From NCBI GenBank assembly GCA_934778215.1, contig CAKVOE010000001.1:496001-560000 (forward strand): a stretch of DNA of 64,000 bases. Direction: 5' to 3'. Origin of the DNA: an uncultured Clostridia bacterium. GTDB taxonomy: Bacteria; Bacillota; Clostridia; Christensenellales; UBA1242. Position numbers and translations under genes: made by a program. The notes under the pieces were generated by a model. The model worked only from the letters and a program-made list of their open reading frames with translations, ran no database searches and was not told the origin of the DNA. Of the stretch, positions 54,757 to 62,554 are shown piece by piece; positions within the stretch are counted from its first letter, which is position 1, and the number at the start of each line of letters is the position of its first letter.

Positions 54757-55001
54757 CCACCCGCCTGTTGTAGGGCGGGGAAACCTTCCCCGCCGTTACC
54801 TTATATACCCTAACGCAAAAATTACTCACTTAAACCAACAGGCGTGAACAATCTTACACAATATGTCTACCATTCAATTTAACCAAACCAAAATTAGAAC
54901 CACACCCCCAGTAAGTTCGTTTAGATTTTGGAGGTAAAATACACAAAAGATGAATGAAATTACTGACAGTTGGTGCCGTCCGTCCGGTAGGCGGACGGAA
55001 C
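54757..55001. repeat. Family A left half A8 with family B copy B10 lacking the central hairpin
   Basis: Left-half A element (54768 on, CCTTATATACCCTAACG...CTTAAACCAACAGGCG). Then B10 from about 54893: CCCAGTAAGTTCGTTTAGATTT, then a junction directly from ATACACAAAA to GATGAATGAAATTAC, so the ~45-bp central hairpin is cleanly missing. The terminal hairpin GTCCGTCCG...CGGACGGAAC (54975-55001) is present and ends six bases before the stop codon at 55008. Confidence 0.8.
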
Positions 55002-55007
55002 GTCACC

Positions 55008-56411
55008 CTACCCTATCTCCAACTCTACCAGTTCGCCATTATTTTTGCCAAACACCATAAACCCAATGGCCTTGCCAGAAAACACAACATTTAACTCATT
55101 TGTGCCAAGCGTCAACCAATACGACTTTTTTTCGCCCAACTCGTTATACAAAACCAGTTCAAACTTATCGGTATTTTTCACAAAGGCACTAATTTTTCTA
55201 ACCGTTTTAATTCTTTTGGGGTCGCCAAAATTATACAGCCCGCTTTTGTACCCCGAAAAGAACTCGTTTGGCGTATCGGTAAAACAATAAAAATTATCGC
55301 TCGCCAAAACAACCAATGTGTTAAACTCTCCGCCCACCACGCTAACCAAATCGCACACATCAAGCCCCCTAAAAATCTCGTACTCGCCCGAATTAATATC
55401 ATAAGCAAACAGCATATTGCTCAAAAACTCGCCGTCATCATAGCGAGAATCAAAAAAGTCCGTTTTGCAACTAAGATAATATTTACCATTAAAAAAGCAC
55501 CCAACAGCACCCGAATTTTTAATTAGCAAATCACCCAAATCTTCCAAAATTCTAACGGTGTTTGACCCGTCAAAAGCATACACGCCGTCAGTCGCCACAA
55601 AAATTATGCGGTCGCCACAAAGCGTGATGGTGTCCTCCAAAATCTTCCCGCTCGACACAAACAGGTGGGTCAAATAAAAGTCCGCTTGCGAGCCGTTTGC
55701 AGTTAGCCTCGAAATTCCACGCTCCCTAAAAATGTACAAATACCCGCCATAACTCACAAGTTTTAAAAGCCTTCCCCTGCCGTCCGCCATTTTTATAAAG
55801 CCCCCATCGTTTAGCCCAACGCTCCAATTGGTCGGGTCCAAATCGTCCGAAAACCACAGCGTGTGCGGGTCGTTTTGCACCACCGCAAAGCACCTCTCTT
55901 TATGAATAACGCTCGACACAATCTTTGGTGCATCAACCACAACCTCTGGCAAATTAACTCCGTCCCACACCACCATGTTATCCGTTTTGGAACAAAACAC
56001 CAAACAATCATCGCCATAATGATTGTAACAAAAGGCGGTCGGCTTAGAGGTAAAAGTAAGGTTTAGTTTGTAAAATTTTGGACTTTCGTCATACAAATTC
56101 AAATAAAAAACTTTATAATTTTTGTCAATTACAACCAGTTTATCCAAGCGTTCGCCTGTCTCTTCGTCCGTCTTTTCATAATATACACATGCCCCGCCAG
56201 CAAGCACCATTTCGGGGTTAAGTATTTTATCATACTCACCCAAACTCCCGAAATACCTATCAAAAAATGCCTGAAAAGGGCATTCGCCTTTTAGCGAACC
56301 CCCAAAAAATGCAAAATTGTATGCCATTTTGCCCGCATTTAGCGCAACTAAATTTTCGTTCAATTTTAAATTAATTGCACGCCTAAAATCATTAATTTTT
56401 TTAATTCTCAT
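55008..56411 (-). CDS. Probable distal head-tail connector protein (beta-propeller-like, P22 gp10-like)
   Basis: 467 residues from the ATG at 56411 (AAAAAGGA upstream). An upstream in-frame TTG overlaps the previous gene and is rejected. Beta-rich with repeated strands, several containing Trp and Gly (MVVWDGVNLPEV, LWFSDDLDPTNWSVG, GGYLYIFRERGISRLT), which recall the propeller-like P22 gp10 packaged-DNA stabilisation protein of short-tailed phages. Position right after a connector-like gene supports this. The assignment is by pattern only. No signal peptide. It begins 20 bases after the stop of 56432-57004 in one operon. Confidence 0.55.
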   Translation of the reverse strand: MRIKKINDFRRAINLKLNENLVALNAGKMAYNFAFFGGSLKGECPFQAFFDRYFGSLGEYDKILNPEMVLAGGACVYYEKTDEETGERLDKLVVIDKNYKVFYLNLYDESPKFYKLNLTFTSKPTAFCYNHYGDDCLVFCSKTDNMVVWDGVNLPEVVVDAPKIVSSVIHKERCFAVVQNDPHTLWFSDDLDPTNWSVGLNDGGFIKMADGRGRLLKLVSYGGYLYIFRERGISRLTANGSQADFYLTHLFVSSGKILEDTITLCGDRIIFVATDGVYAFDGSNTVRILEDLGDLLIKNSGAVGCFFNGKYYLSCKTDFFDSRYDDGEFLSNMLFAYDINSGEYEIFRGLDVCDLVSVVGGEFNTLVVLASDNFYCFTDTPNEFFSGYKSGLYNFGDPKRIKTVRKISAFVKNTDKFELVLYNELGEKKSYWLTLGTNELNVVFSGKAIGFMVFGKNNGELVELEIG

Positions 56412-56431
56412 ATTTGGTTTCCTTTTTATTT

Positions 56432-57004
56432 TTACAGCCAATTAGTATAGGTTTTAAATCTGTATTTTTTGTTTTTAATTTTCGCTCGACTAAAAGCGTC
56501 CTCAAAACTTTCCTTCCAAAAGGTCGCCTCGCTATAACAATTTTTGCTAAGCAGATATTCATAAACCACCGCACAGGTCAAAACCCCTAGCCCCACAAAA
56601 GGCGGAATTTCTATTTGGTCGTCTAACTTTTCTACTGGCTTACTGCCCGCTTTGTATGTAACTCTAAACCTAGCGTTTTTGTCCGGCAAATACAAATGAA
56701 ATGGCATCAACAGATAGTCCACCGACTCTCCCGAATCGCACGACTTTGCGTCCAAAACCATATACACACCCCTTGCAAAATCGCTAAGCGGAACCTTGCC
56801 CTCTGCATCACTCACAACCTCCTCGCTCAAAACAACCGAGCAATCGCTTGACACAATGGTTTCTACCGCAAGATTAATTGCTCCAACCAGCCTATCAATC
56901 TCTGCCTGCACACCGCCAGACACCTGCCCGCTTTTTATTTCGTCCGCCACTTCCAAAAGCCCCAACTCTTTACAAGCCAATAGCACAACATCTTTTACAA
57001 ACAT
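56432..57004 (-). CDS. Probable head-tail connector/adaptor protein
   Basis: 190 residues. Helical N-terminal half (LVGAINLAVETIVSS), then a beta section (PLSDFARGVYMVLDA, LPDKNARFRVTYKAG) and a closing helix ending KKYRFKTYTNWL. The mixture with a D.IEIPPFVGLGVL stretch is typical of short head-tail adaptor proteins that cover the portal, but no specific family is proven. The start follows TTTGGGGGAGTTG. It is followed after 20 bases by the propeller-like protein. An AT-rich tandem repeat lies just upstream, perhaps containing its promoter. Confidence 0.55.
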   Translation of the reverse strand: MFVKDVVLLACKELGLLEVADEIKSGQVSGGVQAEIDRLVGAINLAVETIVSSDCSVVLSEEVVSDAEGKVPLSDFARGVYMVLDAKSCDSGESVDYLLMPFHLYLPDKNARFRVTYKAGSKPVEKLDDQIEIPPFVGLGVLTCAVVYEYLLSKNCYSEATFWKESFEDAFSRAKIKNKKYRFKTYTNWL

Positions 57005-57085
57005 AACAACTCCCCCAAATCTTCATTTTTAGTTTTGTTTTTTATTCACATCATTTTTTATCGCTCTAATATAATTATTTTTTGC

Positions 57086-57430
57086 TTTACAAATTGATTA
57101 TTTCTTTACTTAAAAATCGCAATCTAAAAAATTAAAAACCCTAGCAAAAAACACATTAATTGCAAAGGTTTTCACTTTACTATAATTACAGTTAATATAA
57201 ACTTACAAATTGATTAATTAAACCCAATCAAAACCAAACCTAGTCAAATAAAAAACCCTAGCAAATAAACACATTAATTGCAAAGGTTTTCACTTACTTT
57301 AATTACAGTTAATATAACTTTACAAATTGATTGATTAAACCCAATCAAAACCAAACCTAGCAAAATAAAAACCTAGCAACAAATACATTAATTGCAAAGG
57401 TTTTCATTTTACTTAAATTTATCTAACAAA
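57086..57430. repeat. AT-rich ~118-bp tandem repeat (three copies)
   Basis: Three imperfect copies starting about 57087, 57203 and 57320, each containing TTACAAATTGATT, CCTAGCAAA, ACATTAATTGCAAAGGTTTT and, in the first two, TAATTACAGTTAATATAA. Two copies have an inverted TTGATT...AATCAA pair. No coding capacity. Lies upstream of the connector-like gene (57004) and downstream of the 120-residue gene. Confidence 0.85.
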
Positions 57431-57480
57431 TTGTATAAAAAACAAAATAATTATTAAATTTTAACATATTCTTTGGTTTT

Positions 57481-57843
57481 TTATTCTCTAAATTTTTTAA
57501 GAGCCTCTTTTAACCGCTCTTTGGCGTTGTCTGCCACCCGCTCGTTTTGCTCTATTTCCAATTTTTCGTTGTGGTCGTCCATTTCTTTTACAATGTTCGC
57601 CATACGCTCCACACGGGTGCGATACAGCAAATGCACAAGCCTAATATCCAAGGTGTCAAAAGGCGAAACCAAACTAAGGGTTCCGCCTACATTTTTTTCG
57701 TTATGTACCTCAATCTTGCCCGAATTTTTATTCCGCAACAAAAAGTAACCGTCATCAATACGTTTAATTCGCCTAGCGATACCAAACAAATCATCGTCAA
57801 TTTTTTCGTACACGCTCTCGTCAATATATAAATTATTAAGCAT
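57481..57843 (-). CDS. Small charged helical protein of the virion module
   Basis: 120 residues from the ATG at 57843 (AAGGAG upstream; a longer frame from 57915 is rejected). Contains DLFGIARRIKRIDDGYFLLR near the N-terminus, a beta stretch, and a C-terminal coiled coil (NIVKEMDDHNEKLEIEQNE, KERLKEALKKFRE). No family recognised. It is separated from the connector genes by the tandem repeat. A TATAAT is present about 40 bases upstream. Structural or regulatory role unknown. Confidence 0.7.
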   Translation of the reverse strand: MLNNLYIDESVYEKIDDDLFGIARRIKRIDDGYFLLRNKNSGKIEVHNEKNVGGTLSLVSPFDTLDIRLVHLLYRTRVERMANIVKEMDDHNEKLEIEQNERVADNAKERLKEALKKFRE

Positions 57844-58068
57844 AAAAACTCTCCTTAAATTTATTTCAACGGCATTATACACCCCCACTTTTTGCTTTGC
57901 ACGATTTTGTGTCACTTTTGATAAAATTTTTTCAAAAATTTTTCCATTTATAAATTTATTATAAACAAACCGGGCATTTTGCCCAGTTTCTTGATATTAC
58001 ATTAGTGTGCATTCATATTTTACGCCTCAGCCTAACCAACTCCCCAAATTAGTGTCACGCCACCCTAA

Positions 58069-58130
58069 TTGTTCCGTCCGCCCGCCCGGACGGACGGCAC
58101 TTTTCATGTAGGGCGGGGAAACCGCAATTG
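58069..58130. repeat. Hairpin and truncated family A end
   Basis: TTCCGTCCGCCCG...GGACGGACGGCA hairpin (58073-58099) followed by TGTAGGGCGGGGAAACC without the matching continuation. A remnant of an element. Confidence 0.5.
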
Positions 58131-58150
58131 TTCCGCACGCCCACATAAAA

Positions 58151-58387
58151 ATAACGGGCATCGCCCGTTGTAGGGCGGGGAAACCTTCCCCGCCGTAACC
58201 TTATCTAGCGTTGCGTTTAAATCACGCACTTAAACTAACAGGTATGCAATACACAACAAAAATTGGTATTATTTTTTTGAAAGTAAACCCTTACCAATAC
58301 CTTTAAGTAATAAAATATAACGATAGTGGTATATAAGGAAACGGCGGGGATAATATCCCCGCCCTACAACAGGTGTACCACCTGTTT
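58151..58387. repeat. Family A inverted-repeat element, copy A9
   Basis: Flank hairpin AACGGGCATCGCCCGTT, core 58168-58368, right flank hairpin AACAGGTGTACCACCTGTT. Right end reads GGATAATATCCCCGCCCTAC. Confidence 0.8.
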
Positions 58388-58439
58388 ATTTAATATTAAA
58401 TTAAAATTTTCCTATTTTTACACCACAACTTAACCAACC

Positions 58440-58608
58440 CTCAATTAATGCCTCACACCCAGCAGATTTGATTAGATTTTATAGAAAAAACACCCAACAC
58501 AGGTTGCCGATAGTATTTTTACATCGGCGTTCTGTTTTGGGGGTTTTTACATAAAAGATGATTAAAGATGCGGAAAGTTGGTGCCGTCCGACTGTCGGGC
58601 GGACGGAA
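58440..58608 (+). repeat. Family B repeat B11 overlapping a coding 3' end
   Basis: Forward copy with CCCAGCAGATTTGATTAGAT, central GCCGAT/ATCGGC hairpin, AAGATGATTAAAGATGCGGA and a terminal hairpin CCGTCCGACTGTCGGGCGGACGG at 58582-58604. The 3' portion (58562-58608) overlaps the reverse-strand small gene, providing its stop codon. Confidence 0.8.
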
Positions 58609-58792
58609 CAGATAATGCTCTGGCTCCGTCAAGAGCATGCGCCGATGGGCGAACAGCAACAACGCCTCTGCCCAACATAGACGGTGCCCCATGAGTTCTA
58701 CCTGCGCTGTTATAATCAATTTTATCGGGCAATTGCACATAATTTGGGTTGGTCACAATTGCGCCCTTGCATTCTTCTGCACTAAGTTTCAT
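58562..58792 (-). CDS. Small protein (76 aa) ending inside a repeat element
   Basis: The ATG at 58792 follows TAGGAGAAAGG and a perfect promoter at 58817-58845, so the gene is probably well expressed. No family recognised. Residues 1-60 (for example ECKGAIVTNPNYVQLPDK) look like an original protein, while the last ~15 residues (RQSDGTNFPHL) and the stop lie within family B copy B11. The element therefore appears to have replaced or extended the 3' end. Lies between the CarD-like gene and family A copy A9. Confidence 0.65.
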   Translation of the reverse strand: MKLSAEECKGAIVTNPNYVQLPDKIDYNSAGRTHGAPSMLGRGVVAVRPSAHALDGARALSVPSARQSDGTNFPHL

Positions 58793-58816
58793 AAACCTTT
58801 CTCCTATTACACCTAA

Positions 58817-58845
58817 ATTATACCACACCTTGCAAACTTTGTCAA
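58817..58845 (-). promoter_or_regulatory. Perfect sigma-A promoter of the small gene at 58562
   Basis: TTGACA (58840-58845), 17-base spacer, TATAAT (58817-58822), about 18 bases of leader before AGGAG. Confidence 0.85.
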
Positions 58846-59078
58846 TTTTCCTAATAAAATATCGCAACTTGCTTAGTTTTAAATACAAAAAACCATAAAT
58901 TTCCCCACAAAAAAGCAATCAAGCACAAAACTAACTAACGCCAAAATAAATCTCGCCAACGCTTGCGTTTTTTACGAAAACCCTTTTACAACAGCCTTTT
59001 ATTTGTTTAATATCGAAAATTCCTCATTCAAAAAAAATTGGGCATACTCGCATATTTCACTCGCAAAAGCCAACACTC

Positions 59079-59555
59079 TTACGCCCACGCCAGTGCCTTA
59101 TTTTTTGCCTCCTCCTTAGAAATTCCCAGCACAAAAGCAATTTCCGAAAAAACCTTATCGCCCGCAATTTCTAGGGCGGACTTTTCAAAATATGCAAGTT
59201 TTTTACCATCAGCGACCCTTTTTAGCACCGACCCAACCACCACCAAGCACTCCTTTCGCCCGCCGTTTAACTTGCTCTCCAAAAACTTACGGCGAACCTT
59301 TTCGTTGGGGTCCAAACTAACAGCAAACTGCAAAATGTCGTCCAAAATATTTTTTGCCTGTTTTTTGGTCAACACCGGACTAATCAACTCGCCAGCGCCC
59401 ACCACAGGCACATTTACCACCGTCTTTTTATCCAAACTGACCAACTTATAATATTCCACCGGCAAGGCAGATGGCACAAAGCACTCGGTCAAGACCTCCA
59501 CAATTTCAAGCACGCCAAAGCCGTTTTTTAGAACAAACTCACCCGTTTTAAACAT
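59079..59555 (-). CDS. CarD/CdnL-family RNA polymerase-binding regulator
   Basis: 158 residues from the ATG at 59555 (TTTGGAGGAA upstream; an earlier in-frame start is rejected). The N-terminal ~65 residues match the CarD/TRCF RNAP-interacting fold: MFKTGEFVLKNGFGVLEIV, then YYKLVSLDKKTVVNVPV, followed by a helical region (ARKKFLES-like, KSALEIAGDKVFSEIAF). CarD-family proteins bind RNA polymerase beta and affect open complexes. Why one sits in a virion module is unclear: it may be a cargo (moron) gene or a host gene captured by it. Length is normal for the family. Confidence 0.82.
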   Translation of the reverse strand: MFKTGEFVLKNGFGVLEIVEVLTECFVPSALPVEYYKLVSLDKKTVVNVPVVGAGELISPVLTKKQAKNILDDILQFAVSLDPNEKVRRKFLESKLNGGRKECLVVVGSVLKRVADGKKLAYFEKSALEIAGDKVFSEIAFVLGISKEEAKNKALAWA

Positions 59556-59702
59556 AAATTCCTCCAAAGCCAAAAAATTAAGACACGCCAAAACGCCCCT
59601 TATATATTATATTTTAAACGACTTCCCGCCCAAATATTACACATTCGCCCCCATTCCCCAAAATTCCACCAACTTCGCCCCAATAGCCCCGCCCTACATG
59701 TA

Positions 59703-59840
59703 TTGTTCCGTCCGCCTACCCGGACGGACGGAACAGTATAATCCCCGCCCTACATTTAGGTTTCCGCATCTTTAATTATCTTTTATGTAAAACCCCAAAA
59801 CAGAACCTGTTTGTTCCGTCCACCTGTCGGCGGACGGAAC
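59703..59840 (-). repeat. Truncated family B element B12 and hairpins
   Basis: A hairpin TTCCGTCCGCC...GGACGGACGGAA (59705-59731), a family A right-end fragment (CCCCGCCCTAC), and a B-type reverse segment CGCATCTTTAATTATCTTTT cut off after CAGAACCTG, followed by the hairpin GTTCCGTCC...GGACGGAAC (59814-59839) five bases after the HEPN gene's stop. Confidence 0.7.
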
Positions 59841-59844
59841 TCCC

Positions 59845-60309
59845 TTACTCAAACCGTGCCTTTAATGCCTTATAATCTCTCTCATACCCCGATAAATACA
59901 AACAAATTTTTTTGTTTAGCACCACAACGGAATCAAAAAACTGTTTAAGTGCCTGCACTTCCTCATCAAAATCGGACGCCGAAAAATCTTCAAAAGGCGT
60001 ATATTTAAAATACTCGTGGGCAAAATAATTTCGTTTTTCTAACGTCTTTTTTAGTTCGTCCGCCTCAGTTTTCGAAAAGCAACGGGTTTCGCAAATAATA
60101 TGAATACGCTGACCCAAGGTCATTGTTTCCATCTTCTTTTCAAGATACTCCGCAGACTCCACCGCAATTTTAAAATCTTTTGCCGAAAAATTCTGATTCC
60201 GCTCGCTCTCGCCAACAATTTCGGAATACTTAACAACGGTTTCCAAGTTTTTTTCAAGTTCTTGCGTTTTTTGAACAATACGCCCAATAATGTAATAAAT
60301 CCTATCCAT
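59845..60309 (-). CDS. HEPN-domain protein
   Basis: 154 residues, all-helical. A conserved RNYFAH (R-x4-H) motif lies at about residues 92-97 in the context EKRNYFAHEYFK, the hallmark of HEPN nucleases and related helical domains. Upstream helices include IGRIVQKTQELEKNLETVVK. HEPN proteins include toxins, abortive-infection factors and antiphage effectors, often with a nucleotidyltransferase antitoxin; no such partner is adjacent here. It lies between the capsid gene, which ends in its own terminator, and the CarD-like gene. A defence or toxin role is inference. Confidence 0.75.
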   Translation of the reverse strand: MDRIYYIIGRIVQKTQELEKNLETVVKYSEIVGESERNQNFSAKDFKIAVESAEYLEKKMETMTLGQRIHIICETRCFSKTEADELKKTLEKRNYFAHEYFKYTPFEDFSASDFDEEVQALKQFFDSVVVLNKKICLYLSGYERDYKALKARFE

Positions 60310-60423
60310 TTAGTGCCTCGCTTTAAATTTAATTACATTAATTTTACCACAACCCGCCCCAAAACGCCAAATATTCTAAATATATTGAAAATTTTAATTA
60401 TTTTTAATAATTTTTGCCAAAAA

Positions 60424-60459
60424 CAAAAAAACCGCTTGCAGGAAAAACCCCACAAGCGG
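60424..60459 (-). terminator. Intrinsic terminator after the capsid gene
   Basis: CCGCTTG/CAAGCGG stem (60432-60438 with 60453-60459) with a T-run on the minus strand at 60424-60431, 13 bases after the capsid stop at 60472. Confidence 0.88.
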
Positions 60460-60471
60460 AAACATTTTTTT

Positions 60472-61689
60472 TTAAGACTCAGAAATAAATTTAATTTTTG
60501 CCTGACCGCAAGGCTTGTCGCAAATCAAATCGGCGTATTTTACAAGAGTTGCCGAATAAGTTGGCGTACCAGCATTTTGCTTAATAACTCTGCCGTCTTC
60601 GCCTTCTAGCCACTTCCAGTCGCAAAGTTGATGCAACTTAAACTCATCGGTATTTAGCATATACATGGTATTTTTTGGAGCGAATCTGTCCGAAACAACC
60701 GGAATACCGTTATACGAAAGTGCCTTAAACCCGCCCGCAAGGTCCATAATGTCAATATTTGAGCGATAGGTGTTCAAATAACTTTGATAATTTCTTTTAA
60801 CCCCGCTCGAACAAACAATAAAATCTACTTGCGAGCCAAAATTTTCTTCTAGATAGTCTATAACCGACTGCATAGTAATATCTGTAATGTCAGCCATTGC
60901 ACTCGAACTTCCGCATTCTTTTACATACGGATTCATCCACGAGTTCTCCGCTCTTTTAAGTCCGTACAAAGTGCTAAGATTGGTATCAAAAATAGCACCC
61001 AACCCCGTTAATTCCTTGCCAAAACTTCCTTGAACGGCAAAATAATATTGCGTGGTTTGACTGGTGGTAACTTTCAGTTCGCTTGCTGTAAAGCCACCAA
61101 CTGCCACGGTAATAACTTTGCTTCCACGGTTTACATTGGTAATTTTTACAGCGCCCGATTTAACCACCCCAGCACTTGTCAAAATATCCACAATCATACC
61201 CTCAGCAAGAGCCGAAACATCGTCCACGGTAAAGGTAGTAACGCCCGAAGCCGAAACAGCGTTGTCGCTAATTTTTGCAAGCAAGCCCTTGCCATCGCCA
61301 TAAAGCATTCTGCCCATATTAAAACTAGACGCCTTAATAAGACCTTCCATCTCGGCGTTCAATAGGTTCACAAACGCCCCCGCACTACTCATACTAGCCC
61401 TAATAGCCTTGTCCGAAATATCAATTTTCCCGTAAAGGTTTTTAAGTTCTAGCGTAAATTTTTCGTAATTGTTGCCACCGGCTGTTGGAAGAGCACCCGT
61501 TTCGGAGCCAGCCCCAATACCGCCATTAACGCCATAAGGCGCCATTTTTACGATGTTTTTACCCCAAACATCACTGGTTGTTTGCTTAATTCTAGCCAAA
61601 AGCGGATTAACCGCAGTGTTAAGTTGGTCGCTTACAACGCCCAAATACACATCTTTCAACGCCTTGTCGGCAGTTTGTAATGAAATCAT
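60472..61689 (-). CDS. Phage major capsid protein (HK97-fold type)
   Basis: 405 residues. The sequence pattern (N-terminal helix, KFTLELKNLYGKIDISDKA, then a region ending in VDFIVCSSGVKRNYQSY and GGFKALSYNGIPVVSD) matches HK97-fold major capsid proteins of podo- and siphovirus-like phages. The start follows AAAGGAGAATT. It follows a scaffold-like gene and a portal gene, the standard order of a head module. No protease or delta-domain is obvious, so the separate scaffold gene likely takes that role. Ends with an intrinsic terminator. Confidence 0.85.
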   Translation of the reverse strand: MISLQTADKALKDVYLGVVSDQLNTAVNPLLARIKQTTSDVWGKNIVKMAPYGVNGGIGAGSETGALPTAGGNNYEKFTLELKNLYGKIDISDKAIRASMSSAGAFVNLLNAEMEGLIKASSFNMGRMLYGDGKGLLAKISDNAVSASGVTTFTVDDVSALAEGMIVDILTSAGVVKSGAVKITNVNRGSKVITVAVGGFTASELKVTTSQTTQYYFAVQGSFGKELTGLGAIFDTNLSTLYGLKRAENSWMNPYVKECGSSSAMADITDITMQSVIDYLEENFGSQVDFIVCSSGVKRNYQSYLNTYRSNIDIMDLAGGFKALSYNGIPVVSDRFAPKNTMYMLNTDEFKLHQLCDWKWLEGEDGRVIKQNAGTPTYSATLVKYADLICDKPCGQAKIKFISES

Positions 61690-61820
61690 AACAATTCTCC
61701 TTTATTTTAAATGATTTTTGCCAAAATTTAACAAATGCATAAAAAAACTATAATTTTATTCAAAAAAATTGTCTTTTTTGGCATAAAAATACAAAAAACT
61801 ACTTTTGTTGGTCAAAAAGC

Positions 61821-62531
61821 TCAAAAATAATTTTTTAATACATAATCTCCCGCTTGCTTAACGCTCGCCAAAGATTTTATTTCAGACTGATAGATAAGTC
61901 GCTCGCCCTTACCCGCTTTGGTCAAAAGCCGTGGGGTGTTCGATTTTTTATCTAACACTCTTTTAATGTAGTCCATCACGCCAACTTGTCTTAGTTGGTC
62001 AATTTTCTGGTCTGTCAAAGAAAGACCATGCTCTTTTTCGCCATTTTCTTTTTCTACCGATGTCGGGTCGCTGAAACCCTCCATACCTTCTTTCACTTCA
62101 TTTGCTTCACTATTTTTAAGCACTCTTTCATTTTCGTTAATTTCAGCGAATTTTCCCTCTTCACAAAAATTTTTATCGGTATTCTCATTTCCATAGTCTT
62201 CAAAAATTGTCTGCAATTTGGCGTTTTCATCGGCATCGGGGAAAAACTTGCAAGCCTTCGCTTCTTCCAAGTCTTTCGGCTCCACAGTTTTTCCCTCTTC
62301 CCGATTTTCAAAACTACATTTATTAGGCTCTGGGGGACAAACCTTATCCAGACTCCCGCAAGCAAAATTATCTACACCTTGCTTTTTCTCTTCTTCTGCA
62401 AGTTTACCACCGTCATGTCCTTCCCCAACCTTATATTTTGCTAACTCTTGACACTTTTTGGTAAACTCTCGCTCCAAATTTTCATAGGAACGCAACAAAC
62501 TTTCTGCATCTTTAAACTTTCCAAAATCCAT
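61821..62531 (-). CDS. Phage scaffold-like protein
   Basis: 236 residues. The N-terminus FGKFKDAESLLRSYENLERE is typical of phage scaffolding proteins, which begin with a helix and then go to a highly charged, low-complexity region; here residues ~40-180 are Glu/Lys/Asn-rich. A folded C-terminal part (about 185-236) has LIYQSEIKSLASVK. The protein is placed between portal and capsid, the usual location of a scaffold. No recognised protease site. The ATG at 62531 begins MDFGKFKD; no strong ribosome binding site was pinned down. Confidence 0.72.
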   Translation of the reverse strand: MDFGKFKDAESLLRSYENLEREFTKKCQELAKYKVGEGHDGGKLAEEEKKQGVDNFACGSLDKVCPPEPNKCSFENREEGKTVEPKDLEEAKACKFFPDADENAKLQTIFEDYGNENTDKNFCEEGKFAEINENERVLKNSEANEVKEGMEGFSDPTSVEKENGEKEHGLSLTDQKIDQLRQVGVMDYIKRVLDKKSNTPRLLTKAGKGERLIYQSEIKSLASVKQAGDYVLKNYF

Positions 62532-62554
62532 TATTTACCTTTTCCTAAATTTTT

